This document shows positions 53,202 through 63,870 of a stretch of 64,000 nucleotides of DNA, piece after piece (the stretch's first letter is position 1; each line of letters opens with the position of its first letter). Position numbers and translations under genes: made by a program. Origin of the DNA: Paulinella micropora (taxonomy: Eukaryota > Cercozoa > Imbricatea > Euglyphida > Paulinellidae). Under the pieces are notes generated by a model, which was given only the letters and a program-made list of their open reading frames with translations, did not search any database and was not told where the DNA came from. The stretch lies in contig WBZZ01004019.1 in assembly GCA_019918135.1 (NCBI GenBank), forward strand, positions 167,001-231,000. Reading direction: 5' to 3'.

Positions 53202-56200
53202 TTGAAAAAACGACTGCTCGGATTTCTGCTAATTGGTTGGCTTGGTCTTGTAATATATTCATAAGATTTTTATTTTCTTTTTCTAAATTAATCACCTTTC
53301 CTCCATGTGTTGAAAAGCACTAACCAATATTGGAATAAAACTTGTATATGATACTCCTTCAAGGCTACCATCTCCATTGACCGCTTTTACTCCACTTTCA
53401 GATATAAATTCAGGAAACATTTTTTAACCTCGTCGGCAATAAATCCGTGGCTCTTTTTTTCTTCTCGTCTGATTTCCAATAATACGAGCAGCAGTTTATT
53501 TTCATTAGTTTATCGCAACAATCACCACAGTCTAATGTTTCAATATCCGATTTTACTCTTCTATCTGAACCAGAAGACCAAACATTAGCTCCTAATGTCA
53601 TATAAATCCATCCACTATGCGGGTTCCCATTTGAGTTTGAAGTATTAAAAAAGGTTAAGTTACCATCATTAGATATACAAGAATAGTTAGCACTAACATT
53701 TCCCTTCAACTGAATAAGTGGTTGGTTCGTATAACTTGATCTTTGACTTCTCGTTGTAGCCCGTCCAACACTTACTGCTATTGATATCCCCGAACTCGCC
53801 GTTATTGATTTTGAAGCAGTAATTGCTGTTTCGTTGATTCTGAGTATAAAATACGTGATTACCTCCAGAAGGAACATTATAAAGTAATATTCCGCCAGCA
53901 ATACCTAAACCATAAAAATCTGTTGTGGTCTGTTCCATTATCCCATAAGACCAGTTTATTGTTTGCTGTCGCACTCCTATCAACAAATATTTTTTTACCA
54001 GCTCCGACTACTATGTTATCACTCGTTGTTAATGTTGTTGTGCTTATTCCCGCATTCGCCGTTATTGCGCCAGCATTGCTTATGTTTATTGCCTCACTAA
54101 ATGTTATAGTTCTTGCTAGTGCTACTCCTGATTTGTAGTTAAAAGCAAGTTTATTCGCATTTTTCCTTATTTGAAAATTTGAACCCGTAGATGACGATAA
54201 TGTATTCGTGCCGTTCCAATAACAATCAAAATTTAGAGCAACATCATCCTGAGCTAAGTTAAGAAGTTGAAAAGTGGGATAAACGGAAGTATTAACGAAT
54301 GCTTGTATATGGGGGCCATTTACATTAGATGCAGTGCCGTATAATTCTAATCCTCCAGACACACCTGTGTCTTTTGAATTCCTTCCTATTATACACGGGA
54401 CACCAATAGAAGTTGCTAGTATTCCGCTAAATTCTTTTGTTCCTGACATTGTTTGGTTTCCTGTTAATTTTACATTCTGCCTGTCTAATGTGTCAATATA
54501 GCCTTTTGTCGCCCTGTCTGTTGATGCTGATGGAGTGGCTAAGTTTGTTATGCTTTGGCTTTTCATATCAACTCCCGCATTAGCCGTTATCAATCCGCTG
54601 GCCGTTAATGGGTGGTCCCTGTTAATCCCGCACTCGCGGTTATTAAGCCACTTGCTGATATTGCTCCGCTTGTTGTTAATGTGTCGCTCGTCATATTTCT
54701 AATCAATCTTATGTCATAATTAAAGGTTTCATAATCAAAATACAGACTAGCTATACGGACTTGGTTTCTAAATGAAGTTCCGCCACTTCCCGCCTTGTTC
54801 GCGTATTATATATGTAGCAGAAGCATTTGAAGCGGGTGTATATGTTTTGGTTATTTGTGAAGCCCAGCCTCGCCACTCCTGCTGTCCCATAATGTGTATG
54901 TAATGTTGTCAGTGCTTACTCCCACATACCAAATGCTCGGTGTCATTTCAATGTAATTAGCAGACGAAGACCTAACATAATATTTTTTAATCCTGTATAT
55001 GGCTCCCAAATCTATTTTTATGTGTTCGCCCGTGTATGCTGTTCCTGATAATGTATTTGTGTTTGGTGGAACTCTTGAATAAACTCCTGTCGCATCGTTA
55101 TAGTGAAAGTTGCTAGACCAATAATCAGAACTCTGGTTGTCATTAAAAGCCAGATATGCTGCATCGTATTCAGAAGAAGCAGAAGCGACGAATGGAGAAG
55201 GTAAAGAATTGGTTGTCATATTCTGCGGACCTGAATACATAACAAAAGTCGAAGCACCCAGTTTAATATCGCCTGACATCGTCCCACCCGTCAAAGAAAG
55301 GAAAGATAACGACCCAGTGGAATTTACCAGTTTGTTCCATTATATGTTAATAATTGGCCGTTTGCGGGTGTTGTTATTATTACATCACTCAAAGCATCTA
55401 TTGACTTAGTTCCTAGCCGTGTATCAAAATCTGTATTGGCTCTCGCTGTCGTATAATATAAATTAGTCCCCTCTGCTAAGTTATTAGTTGATTTAGTTGC
55501 TAGCCGTGTGTCAAAGTCCGTATTTGCTCTCGCTGTGGTGTAATATAAATTAGTTCCCTCTGCTAAGTTATTAAATGATTTAGTGGCTAATTGTGTATCA
55601 AACCTCGCATTGGTATAATAAAGGTTCGTCCCCTCGGCTAAGTTATTGGTTGATTTAGTCGCTAGCCGTGTGTCAAAGTCAGTATTAGCCCTTGCGGTGG
55701 TGTAATATAAATTAGTGCCTTCTGCTAAGTTATTGGTTGATTTAGTCGCTAGCCGTATGTCAAAGTCTGTATTCTCCCTTGCTGTGGTATAGTATAGATT
55801 GGTTCCCTCTTTTAAGTCTGTGGTCATTTTTAATAAAAGCCTAGCATGGAACCTACCATCAGTATAATATAGATTAGTTCCCTCTTTTAGGTCAGTTGTT
55901 AATTTTGAATCGAGCCGCCCATCAAAGCGGTTATCAGTCCAATAATAATTAAGCCCTTCTTTTAGGTCAGTTGTTGATTTTAAAGCGAGACGTGTGTCAA
56001 ATCGCACATCAGTATAATAATAATCAAGCCCTTCTTTTAGGTCAGTTGTTGATTTTAAAGCGAGACGTGTGTCAAATCGCGTATCAGTATAATAAAGATT
56101 TATTGGGTCGGCATCTTCTGGCCTTCTGTGTGTGTTTAAGCCCACTATGTTGGTATTGGTTAGATCTAAATTTTGTATATTAAGTGAGTCTACGGCAAAC

Positions 56201-56238
56201 TCATTAAGTCCTAACAAACTTTTATATTGGCTACCCAT
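53188..56238 (-). pseudogene. Large trimeric fibre with discoidin-like domain and S74 intramolecular chaperone (frameshifted)
   Basis: ATG 56238 gives MGSQYKSLLGLNEFAVDSL. Nine repeats of 25-29 residues follow (consensus LxEGTNLYYTxxR...RLATKS, about 55395-56135), typical of phage tail-fibre shafts. Next comes a domain resembling F5/8 type C (AYLAFNDNQSSDYWSS, HIKIDLGAIYRIKKYYVRSS). Further phage-like fibre sequence follows (SITNLATPSASTDRATKGYI, NKLVLWDNGTDHNRF). The end is a Peptidase_S74 domain (SDRRVKSDIETLDCG, SHGFIADEV, VSYTSFIPILVSAF) and a coiled coil (LEKENKNLMNILQDQANQL). About 1000 codons, with frame changes near 55325, 54850, 54600, 53910, 53700, 53430 and 53300. The S74 domain would trimerise the fibre and then cut itself off. 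Confidence 0.75.
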
Positions 56239-56246
56239 TGTATATT
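56235..56246 (-). promoter_or_regulatory. Start-site motif AATATACAATGG
   Basis: Same 12-mer as at 49377 and 50941; fixes the fibre start at 56238. Confidence 0.65.
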
Positions 56247-56299
56247 AATTAATTATTTATTTATTTAAAAAATACTAAAATATAATAATCTTAGTATAA

Positions 56300-56752
56300 A
56301 TGCAGTCTCCCGAAGCAAGCCGACAAAATTGGGGAAAAGCAGGCGATGGAATTAAACAAAAGGCCAAGCAGAGAAAAATGGAACACGCCCAAAAAAATTT
56401 GGAAAAATACCGAAACGCTGTTAAAAGCGAAGACAAAGATATGGAACAAAAAATAGCAGAGATAGAAAATAAGAATTTAGCAACAGATATCATTAATGAG
56501 AAGGACCAAGATGACACACCTGAGCAGAGTGAGAGTGAAAGTGAATGTGATTTTACTGATATCATTGCTGAAAAGATGGCGAAAATGAAGATAAGAAGAA
56601 AGAAAGCAGAAACTAAGAGAGAAAAGAAGAAGAGTAAGAAACCAGAGCCTGAGCCGGAGAGTGAAGAAAGTGAAAGCGAGAGTAGTGAGGAAGAAGAACC
56701 AAAGCCTAAGAAAGGGGGCTCCACCTATGGTGGAAGTTCGTCTTATGGATAG
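56300..56752 (+). CDS. Highly charged hypothetical protein, 150 aa
   Basis: ATG 56300, intact frame. MQSPEASRQNWGKAGDGIKQ, Lys/Gln-rich helix, acidic stretch (ESESECDFTDIIAEKM), a basic block (KMKIRRKKAETKREKKKSKK), an acidic Ser/Glu block and a Gly/Ser/Tyr end. No family recognised. It is transcribed divergently from the fibre. Confidence 0.4.
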   Translation: MQSPEASRQNWGKAGDGIKQKAKQRKMEHAQKNLEKYRNAVKSEDKDMEQKIAEIENKNLATDIINEKDQDDTPEQSESESECDFTDIIAEKMAKMKIRRKKAETKREKKKSKKPEPEPESEESESESSEEEEPKPKKGGSTYGGSSSYG

Positions 56753-56856
56753 AACAAAGGTAAGAAGTCAAGCAGTGTGAGTGTAAAAGTATAGAATCAA
56801 TCTTCTGGTGGTGCTAAAAAAGAAAAAAACGATGTTGAAAAATGTTTCTTCAAGTT

Positions 56857-57599
56857 TTAAAAGTTTGAAATCAATAATTCTTTAACTACTTTATTATTAT
56901 CATCTTTTTGTAAAATATACTTAGTCTTAACTTTCCTTATCTTAAAGTCTTTAAAAATATATTTTATTTTTTTGGAGTAGTTATAAGATAAAATAAATTT
57001 ACCTTTTATTCCTTTTACCGCATTAAATACTTCCTCTGGAGACACAAAGTGTTTATATACCCAACTTTTATTTTCTCCTTCATCGTATGGTGGGTCTAGA
57101 TAGAAAAATGTGGCAGGCGATTCATATTTTTTTTATCACCGCTTTAAAGTCTTTATTTAATACTATAGTGTTTTTCAATCTATCTTTTATTTTTGCAATG
57201 TTTTTCTTAAAGTTTTCTCCAGAAGGTGGATTTGCTTCTTCTTTCTCTCCAACATAAGTATTTCTTTTTCCTCCGAATGAGTTAAACGGTAAATATAAAT
57301 TCCTGTAAAGTCGCATACTTGGAAGTTTGAATTTGCCTTTTTTTAATTTTTAAAATTTGCTCCTTGAAGGTGTAAAATCATATCTATTAATTGTTTCTGC
57401 TGGAACTCTTCATATCTTTCCATATGTGATAAATATCTTTGTCTAAATCATTGATGACTTCTAAATTGGATGGTTCTTTTTTTCTAAATACACTCCCTCC
57501 ACCGATGAATGGCTCGACATAAACTTTGTGAGATGGTATCAATGGAATAATTATTTTTTTCAGAAAATGTTTTCCTCCTACCCTCGGAAAAAATGACAT
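56857..57599 (-). pseudogene. D12-class N6-adenine DNA methyltransferase (frameshifted)
   Basis: ATG 57599 (MSFFPRVGGKHFLKK). The SAM-binding motif VEPFIGGGSVFRKK is followed by EVINDLDKDI, the mid-region LYRNLYLPFNSFGGKRNT, and the catalytic FFYLDPPYDEGEN (DPPY). VKGIKGKFILSYN lies near the end. Order and motifs match Dam-type enzymes, which are frequent in PLVs. Frame changes lie near 57410 and 57125. Likely protects or marks viral DNA. Confidence 0.75.
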
Positions 57600-57608
57600 A
57601 GTATATTA
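57597..57608 (-). promoter_or_regulatory. Start-site motif TAATATACTATG
   Basis: ATATAC(T)ATG variant at the methyltransferase start. Confidence 0.55.
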
Positions 57609-57626
57609 TCTAATATATAATATATC

Positions 57627-58600
57627 ATGGATCATAAACATATAATTATTGACAAAGAAGACACACCTACGGGAGAAGTAGTTAAAACAAAAGAAGAAGA
57701 AGCCCTTGAAATTCACCACCAGAAAAAGAATCAGAAAATATGGAACACGATATGGGTTGATGAACCATTAACCAAGTTTTTCTTGACTTAGCAGATATGA
57801 GTAAGATAAAAGATAAGAAAGGAAATAAGAGTTATGCTTGGATGTTGGTTTGGATTGATTGTCATTCCCGATATTTAATAATCATTCCACTAAAAATAAA
57901 CCAGCGAAAGAAGTTTATTATGCTTTAAAATCAATCAAATATAAACTGAAATCAATTACTACCGACAGCGGGGGGAGAATATAAAGGAGCAACACACGAT
58001 TATTTTATTGAAAATGGAATTAAACACGATGTAGTTGAAGTTGGCGACCATAGAGCACTTGCGGTTGTTGATAGAGTGATACGAAGTATTAGAAGATGGC
58101 TTGACCTTTTATTTGAAACCAATCGTAATTTTGATTGGGTCAGTTATATTCAGGACTTAGTCAATTCTTATAATCATAAAGTTCATATAGGAATTCAGGC
58201 TAAACAGGTAGATGTATTTTTCGGGAGATACAAAAATAAACAAGCGATAACAAAGGATAATTTAATAGACGAATTCAATGCTGGTGATAGTGTGAGAAAA
58301 GAAAACAAAAGAAATGTTTTCTCTAAAGGTTGTAAAACATTCAGTAAAATTATTTATAAAGTCAAGGGTCGGTCCGGATTCAAGTTAATACTAAATAACG
58401 ATGAGTTAGTAAGTCAAAGAGATTTATTAAAAACTGATTTTATTAAACTGATTGATGAAGAAAAAGATATGAAAGAGTAAACTAAAGAAGTTATTAAAGA
58501 GAAAAATACTAAAGAACTACTTAAAAGGGAAGAAATAGAACCGGAAAACATCAGGATTAGTAAGAGGGAGCGGAAGGCGAAATTCCAATTTGATATTTAA
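57627..58600 (+). pseudogene. INT: Retroviral-type integrase, copy A (frameshifts and stop)
   Basis: ATG 57627 starts MDHKHIIIDKEDTPTGEV. The core shows DLADMSKIKDKKGNKSYAWM with the first Asp, then TTDSGGEYKG with the second Asp. HRALAVVDRVIRSIRRW places Asp where Glu is expected, 35 positions after the second. LVNSYNHKVHIGI and a C-terminal chromatin-like SH3 region (DSVRKENKRNVFSKG) follow. Disruptions: near 57770, near 57880, one extra G in the G run at 57970, and a TAA at 58478 before the true end at 58600. It would insert the viral DNA into the genome. Starts back-to-back with the methyltransferase. Confidence 0.75.
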
Positions 58601-59515
58601 TGAAAAGAGACAACTCACATTATCGAAGAAGGTATACACAATCTACCATAGGAATGATTATGCCCATGGTACATAGTATATATTAGTTTTTTTAATCGAA
58701 GACGACTCGATAAGCAGACTTAATCGTAAGCCCGTAGAAGTTGGCAATTACATTTATATTATCCCATAGTCTGAATAATTTCAGCAACCCATCCGTAAAT
58801 TCAACCACAAATCTTTCTGGTATCTGGTCTTTATGTAATTCCGACTTAAAGCGATTCAATTAGACCATTTACATTCCATCGTTTGAGTGAATAAAAAAGC
58901 AAAGCGGTTCCATTTTTCTTATCTAGATGGGTTCAATACTTAGTTTAGCTCACAATATGTTGATTTTTGCAATCGATGTTTGGACTTTTGTTGAGAATTA
59001 CACTGTTGCATCCTAATTATCTTGGAATCTTTCCAGAAATAATGCGATCAATCAACAATCTTTCAAGACCATCAGACACAGCCTAAAACATTTTCATTTC
59101 CTACATGAAAAAAATTAAAAACTTACCTTGACTTCGGGGTCCTCTGGGAGTGCTTATAGTGCATCCTCTGGTTCATCGTGTGTTGATGAGTCGTCCGACA
59201 TCTGTACGCAAACAAAAACAGCGAGTGTTGGTCTTTTTGTCATGGCGATTTTTGCTTTCTGAAAAAAGACACCAACTGACAAAAAAAAGCAAGAGGGTAA
59301 AAAATTCTTCACACAATTGGAAACAATTTTTGAATGATAGAAATTCTGGTGAAAAATCCAAATAAGGAAAAATGGAAGAAAAAAAAAGAGTGTCATGACA
59401 AGATAATAATAGTTTGAGAAATTTTGGCATTTTGAATACAAACAAGTTGTTTTTTACTTTTTGCTCAGTCGTCACGAAGCCACGGGGCGCTTGCGCATTA
59501 TCACAGAATTTCAGA
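58601..59515. other. AT-rich stretch right of the viral element
   Basis: The right end of the element lies here but no terminal repeat was found. On the - strand at about 58698-58850 a 50-codon fragment (KDQIPERFVVEFTDG, LIKSAYRVVFD-type ending) looks coding but has no recognised family. Otherwise nothing supported. Confidence 0.35.
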
Positions 59516-59620
59516 ATGAGCGAAAGCTTTATCATGAAAGAACAAAGAATGAAAGAAGATTGGATAGAAATTTATGAGACAAGTAAGCGCAGGAAAGAAC
59601 AACTAAAGAAGATAAAATAG
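59516..59620 (+). CDS. Short charged ORF, 34 aa
   Basis: MSESFIMKEQRMKEDWIEIY then KRRKEQLKKIK. It resembles the coiled-coil ORF at 60088 in composition and may be a fragment of a related gene. Low confidence. Confidence 0.25.
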   Translation: MSESFIMKEQRMKEDWIEIYETSKRRKEQLKKIK

Positions 59621-60087
59621 TTTCTGAAGAAAGAGTAAATAAAATAGATACGGAAATTAGTTTAGTGGTAGAAAACAACCAGAATTAGTAAAATTAAGTG
59701 TAATTAAAATTATGCTTAAGAGGTTGGAAAAATATAGTAAAATTTTTGAAAATGATAAAATAGCACGACAGAAAAGAAGAATTAAATAACTAAAGAAAGA
59801 AAAAGAACTGAAATTATTTTATAATTGGAGGAAAGAATACAAAACAGAATTCGAACTTGCTATACAAGACAAAAAGGAGGAGATATGTGCCCCGAGAAAA
59901 AGCACGAGGAAAAACACATGGTTTGGAGTGTTCCAGAAAAAATGTAGGGAGATATGTGCCCGCCTGTCTAGTTTTTCCATTTTACTTATTCGTTCGACCA
60001 CCGCACACGGGAAAGGTGAGGATAAGGGATCGAAAGTGTAAAAAGTTAGCACCCGTGACACCCTGACTTTTTGGACAAGATTACATT
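59621..60087. other. AT-rich stretch, no clear gene
   Basis: Lys/Glu-coding fragments in several frames. GGAGATATGTGCCC occurs twice (59878 and 59949). Confidence 0.3.
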
Positions 60088-60561
60088 ATGAGCGAACACG
60101 ATGATGATAACAGCGACAATGAATATGTTGAAAGAGAAGAAAAGAATAAATGGTTAGAAAAAATAAAAGACAAAAAACTATCTGAATTAATAAAACTAAA
60201 ATTGAAAAACGAAACAAGAAATGAAATAATACAAAGCAGACTTGACGAGAACAAAAAAAAAAGAATTGAATTGGAAAGACAGAAAAGAGATTTCGAAAAT
60301 AAAACACTCGCAATTGAAGAAATAATTGAAATGAGAAAATTAGATGTTAGCAGAAAGGAGAAAATTAGATATTAGCAGAAAGGAGAAAATTGAACAAATG
60401 AAACGAGAAAAAAAAAGGGAGAAGAAGAACGAAAGAAGAAACAATTAAGATTATTTGAACATTCTTAAGTGCTGAAAATCAACCAATGGGAATAGATGAC
60501 GAGATTGATAGTGGAAAAACATCATCAGAAATAATTCAGTTATATGAGAAATACAAAAGAT
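60088..60561 (+). pseudogene. Coiled-coil protein (frameshifted)
   Basis: ATG 60088 gives MSEHDDDNSDNEYVEREEK, then long charged helices (LIKLKLKNETRNEII, IELERQKRDFENK). At about 60355 a roughly 25-bp direct repeat (TTAGCAGAAAGGAGAAAATT) creates a stop. Further frames end MGIDDEIDSGKTSSEIIQLY near 60561. It looks like a small virus-type gene belonging to the second, partial element. Confidence 0.4.
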
Positions 60562-61480
60562 AGAGAATTAAATAAAAGTGGTTTAACCACTAAATCGTTT
60601 TGCACATAGGAGTATAAACTAGTATGTATTCAATTAAAAAAATTGGGCGAAAGCCCTCCTCATTTCAAAGAAATTTTATCTACCATACTTGTTTGTGTGG
60701 TAGGTGGTTGAATCGAAGTTGCTTCTGAAGAGGAAGACTAAAAAGGTAAATTTAATGACACACATATTTTTCTCTTGTGCTGTAAAATGCTATTTGTCTG
60801 CTTTTGTTTCTTTGTGTCTACTATCAATAGGAACCGTTGCAACAACCTAGACGAGGCGAGAATTTGATAAAATTCTTGCAGAGTTCTAGGTTATTAACTA
60901 CTAGAGCAACGCCGACTTACTTACTTCTGGAAGATTTGCTACGCTGGCCAGAAACTACATGGTACACATCTGGTCCAACAGAAACAAGCAGTGACGACAC
61001 ACAGGGAGCAGACATACACCAGGCGATTTGCAGCAATCCAAAATTTGAATCAGCAAAACTGAAAAACACATCTGAATCACATGCCGAACGCGTATTGAAA
61101 TGATGGAGGAGTTATGAAATAATACTTGTAGACCTGCTTGGGCGTGTGAAGAAGATGATTACACTTTTCGTGCAGGTATTTTTTTAAAAAAATACCCGCC
61201 CCAAAAGTGTCCTACAGTCCAAATCACCATCATAAGAAATCATAAAGAAATCAAAGAGAAATCAAAAAGGAAGCAAGAAGAAAGAGAAATGAAAGAGAAA
61301 AGGAATTACCTGAAAAGCGAAAATAAAAAAGAAAGCAATGAAGTCAACACCTAAAAAGAAAAAATTTCTTTGTATATTGGAGGGACTTTTACCCCATTTT
61401 TTTTTTGAATATTATTGTTATTTAGTGTTTAAAAACACAGTTATAAGACAGGCTAGTTTTAGACCCTACCTGCCAAGGGG
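60562..61480. other. AT-rich stretch with two palindromes
   Basis: It contains AGTGGTTTAACCACT (60576-60590) and the larger palindrome at 61175. A weak + frame at 60837-61103 (Thr/Ser/Glu-rich) is not supported. Confidence 0.4.
61161..61210. repeat. Palindrome with nested inverted arms
   Basis: GGTATTTTTTTAAAAAAATA plus CC (61175-61196) is a perfect 22-bp palindrome. It is flanked by ACACTTTT and AAAAGTGT (8-bp arms, 61161-61168 and 61203-61210). It could be a terminator, a replication-related hairpin or an element end. Confidence 0.75.
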
Positions 61481-61991
61481 TCATTCCTTGGACATAGGTT
61501 GTTGTTGTTGTTGTTGTAGTTGTAGTTGTTGCTTTTGTTTTTGTTTTACGAATAAGATTGCTTCATCCAATCTCTTTCGTTTATTAGAAATCAACATCAA
61601 AACATCAGTTATATCATTTGCGGTTGTTATTCCTGCCTTTATGTTTAGTCCTTTGTTTATCCAACTATTATATTTAGTCATTTCTTGTATCAAGAATGAA
61701 GATTGTTTTGTTGCTTGCTTTGAAACAACAACATCTGCTCTTGCTTGTTTTAATTTTTTATGTGTTTCTTCAACACTTTTATCTCTTGATTATTTTTTCT
61801 TTTTTATTTTTTTTCCCCTCAAGAGACTCTATTTGCTTTTCAATGAATTTATTATCTCCAATCAATTTCTCTAATTGTCCTTTTTGTATCAGCAAGTCAT
61901 TTACTTTCTTTCTCATTTTCACTCTATGCTCTACATCTTCATCAGTTTCGGGAGCTGTTCGATGGTTGAGAGATATTGATCGGTTATCCAT
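61481..61991 (-). pseudogene. Coiled-coil protein with Gln-rich tail (frameshifted)
   Basis: ATG 61991 gives MDNRSISLNHRTAPETDEDV. A helix (LLIQKGQLEKLIGDNKFIEK) follows. A shift near 61790 continues to MTKYNSWINKGLNIKAGITT, LMLISNKRKRLDEAILF and a poly-Gln end. About 170 codons. Unknown function; likely part of the second element. Confidence 0.4.
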
Positions 61992-62330
61992 ATTAGTTTG
62001 TTTTTTTGTTCTGAATTATGTTGAGGTCAAGTAGTGCTTGAAAGTTGTCCAAGGCAAACAGGCTTCCAGAAGCAAAATGGCGGGTGAAGTTGGCTGCCAC
62101 CCCCTGAATACCTTTTTGATATTCGGGCCGACCACATAACCGCACTTTACGGCTAAAATTCCTTTGGCCCCATAAATAAAAAAGGAAATTGGAAAAAAAG
62201 CCAACCTAAACCAAAACTTGGGCTCGTGTCAGTCTCATTCCCTCAAAATCTCCCAAGTCGAGAAGCGGGGATGAGGCGAAGCCCAAGTAGTGAGGCGAAG
62301 CTTTTCAAGCATTTGGAAAATACAGGGCTT

Positions 62331-62865
62331 ATGGCTGAGATTACAGAGAGTTTTCGATGAGCTCAGCTGGAAGAGCTTCCCGCCACTGCCGCCCCCGTCC
62401 AGCCCGCCCCTGAGCCCGACCCTGACCAGCCCGTCCCTGGCCAGCCCGCCCCTGACCAGCCCGCCCCTGATCAGCCCGCCCCTAACCAGCCAGCCCCTGG
62501 CCAGCCCGCCCCACCCGCCCCGTGGACAGCTTTGGCAGACATTCCACCACAAATTCCAAACTATACGAGATATGTTATGGTTAAAAAGGAATTCATCAAT
62601 TCTAACAAAGAAATTTTTCAATTTGGGTTGACATCAACCATCGCTCATTTCATTCGTCGCAAAGAATTAAAGGAGAATGAGTTTTTTTTCGCAGAGGATG
62701 ATGTGGATAACACCATCAAAAAACCAAAAAAATGAGCATATGTTTCTCGTGGCGGTCGGCCGTCCAGATGAGTTGATAATATTTAACTCTCTCACCGCAA
62801 TTCATCGAAAATTACAGGACAGGAGTGCTTTTATCAAGTGGATTATTCCAATGGATAATAATTAA
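62331..62865 (+). pseudogene. Protein with DQPAP repeats (in-frame TGA and frameshift)
   Basis: ATG 62331 gives MAEITESFR, a TGA at 62358-62360, then AQLEELPATAAPVQPAPEP and about ten DQPAP/GQPAP units (GC-rich against the AT-rich surroundings). A globular part follows (IPNYTRYVMVKKEFINSN, TSTIAHFIRRKELKENEFFF). After a shift near 62725 it ends VAVGRPDELIIFNSLTAIHR and MDNN. It converges with integrase B, 10 bp away. No family recognised. Confidence 0.4.
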
Positions 62866-62874
62866 ATAATCAAC

Positions 62875-63870
62875 TCACAAATCTAATATTACTCTTGCTT
62901 TTCTTTCTCTCCGACTAGTCCTGACATTCTCCGATTGAATTTCTTCACGGTTTAATAACTCTTTCGTTTTCTTTTCTTTTGTTAAATATTTGACTTGTTC
63001 ATTAATTTGTTTTTCTTCGTCTGCTGGTTTATCAAACTTAGTTTTTAATAATTCACGAGGGCTGACTAATTCATCAGAATTTAATATTAATTTGAAGCCC
63101 TTTCTCCCAATTACGGTGTAAATCTGTTTTAGTAAACTGACGGCCTCCTTTTGAAAATAAATTTCTCTTTAGCTCCTTTCTAACCTTATCCCCTTTTTCA
63201 AATTCGTCAATTAAGCCATCCCGTTGAATTCGTTGTTTATTTTTGATTACTCCCTTAAATACATCTATCGGTCGAGCTTTAATTGTTCTATGAAATCGCA
63301 TATTATAAGCATTGACCATATCATCAATCCAAGAAAGCCAGTCAAAATTTCCTTTAGTTTCGAATAGTATGTCTAGCCATCGTCTTATAGTTCTAATAAC
63401 ACTGTCAACAATAGCAAGAGCCCGATGGTCACCAACTTCAACAGTCCTGTGGTCAATATTATTTTCTCTAAAATAATCTTTAACCATTCCTTTATATTCG
63501 CTTCCGCTGTCGGTTGTAATTGATTCAGGTGTGTATGGTATTGATTTTAAAGCCATATAAACTTCCTTAGCAGTTTTATTTTTTGGTGGTTTGATTATTA
63601 AAAATCTGCTGTGTGTGTCTATTCAAAATAACATCCAAGCATAGCCTTTATTTCCTTTCTTGTCTTTTAACTTAGACATATCGGCGAGGTCTACGAAAAC
63701 TTGTTTAAGTGGTTTGTCGGACCATATCGTATTCCATCTATCAGTCGGTAATATTTTTTGGTAATGAATTTCAAGTGCTTGTTTTTTCCTTCTTTCATCC
63801 TCATCCTCCGCACCGCACCTCCGCTTTCTTCGCTTTCATTATTTTGTGGATTGCTGTGTTTGTGGTCCAT
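62875..63870 (-). pseudogene. INT: Retroviral-type integrase, copy B (frameshifts and stop)
   Basis: ATG 63870 again starts MDHKH. It aligns throughout with copy A: DLADMSKLKDKKGNKGYAWM, TTDSGSEYKG, HRALAIVDSVIRTIRRWLD (Asp at the Glu position again), MVNAYNMRFHRTIK, GDKVRKELKRNLFSKG, ending SENVRTSRRERKARV. The two copies differ at many residues, so they belong to different elements, not to a recent duplication. Disruptions near 63740, 63620 (TGA in place of a Trp-like codon), 63560 and 63130. It marks a second Polinton/PLV element, oriented opposite and running out of the window. Confidence 0.7.

Larger units (their letters stand above)
41212..58600. mobile_element. Endogenous Polinton / Polinton-like virus
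   Basis: This is an AT-rich segment with the full Polinton/PLV set: protein-primed PolB, retroviral-type integrase, packaging ATPase, cysteine protease, and major and minor capsid proteins. It also carries a fibre, a DNA methyltransferase and small genes. Replication genes at 41.2-45.6 kb are on +; morphogenesis genes at 45.7-57.6 kb are almost all on -; the integrase at the right end is on +. Nearly every long gene has one or more frame changes or stops, so it is a fossil or an error-rich copy. Terminal inverted repeats were not identified, so the limits given are the outermost genes. Confidence 0.85.
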
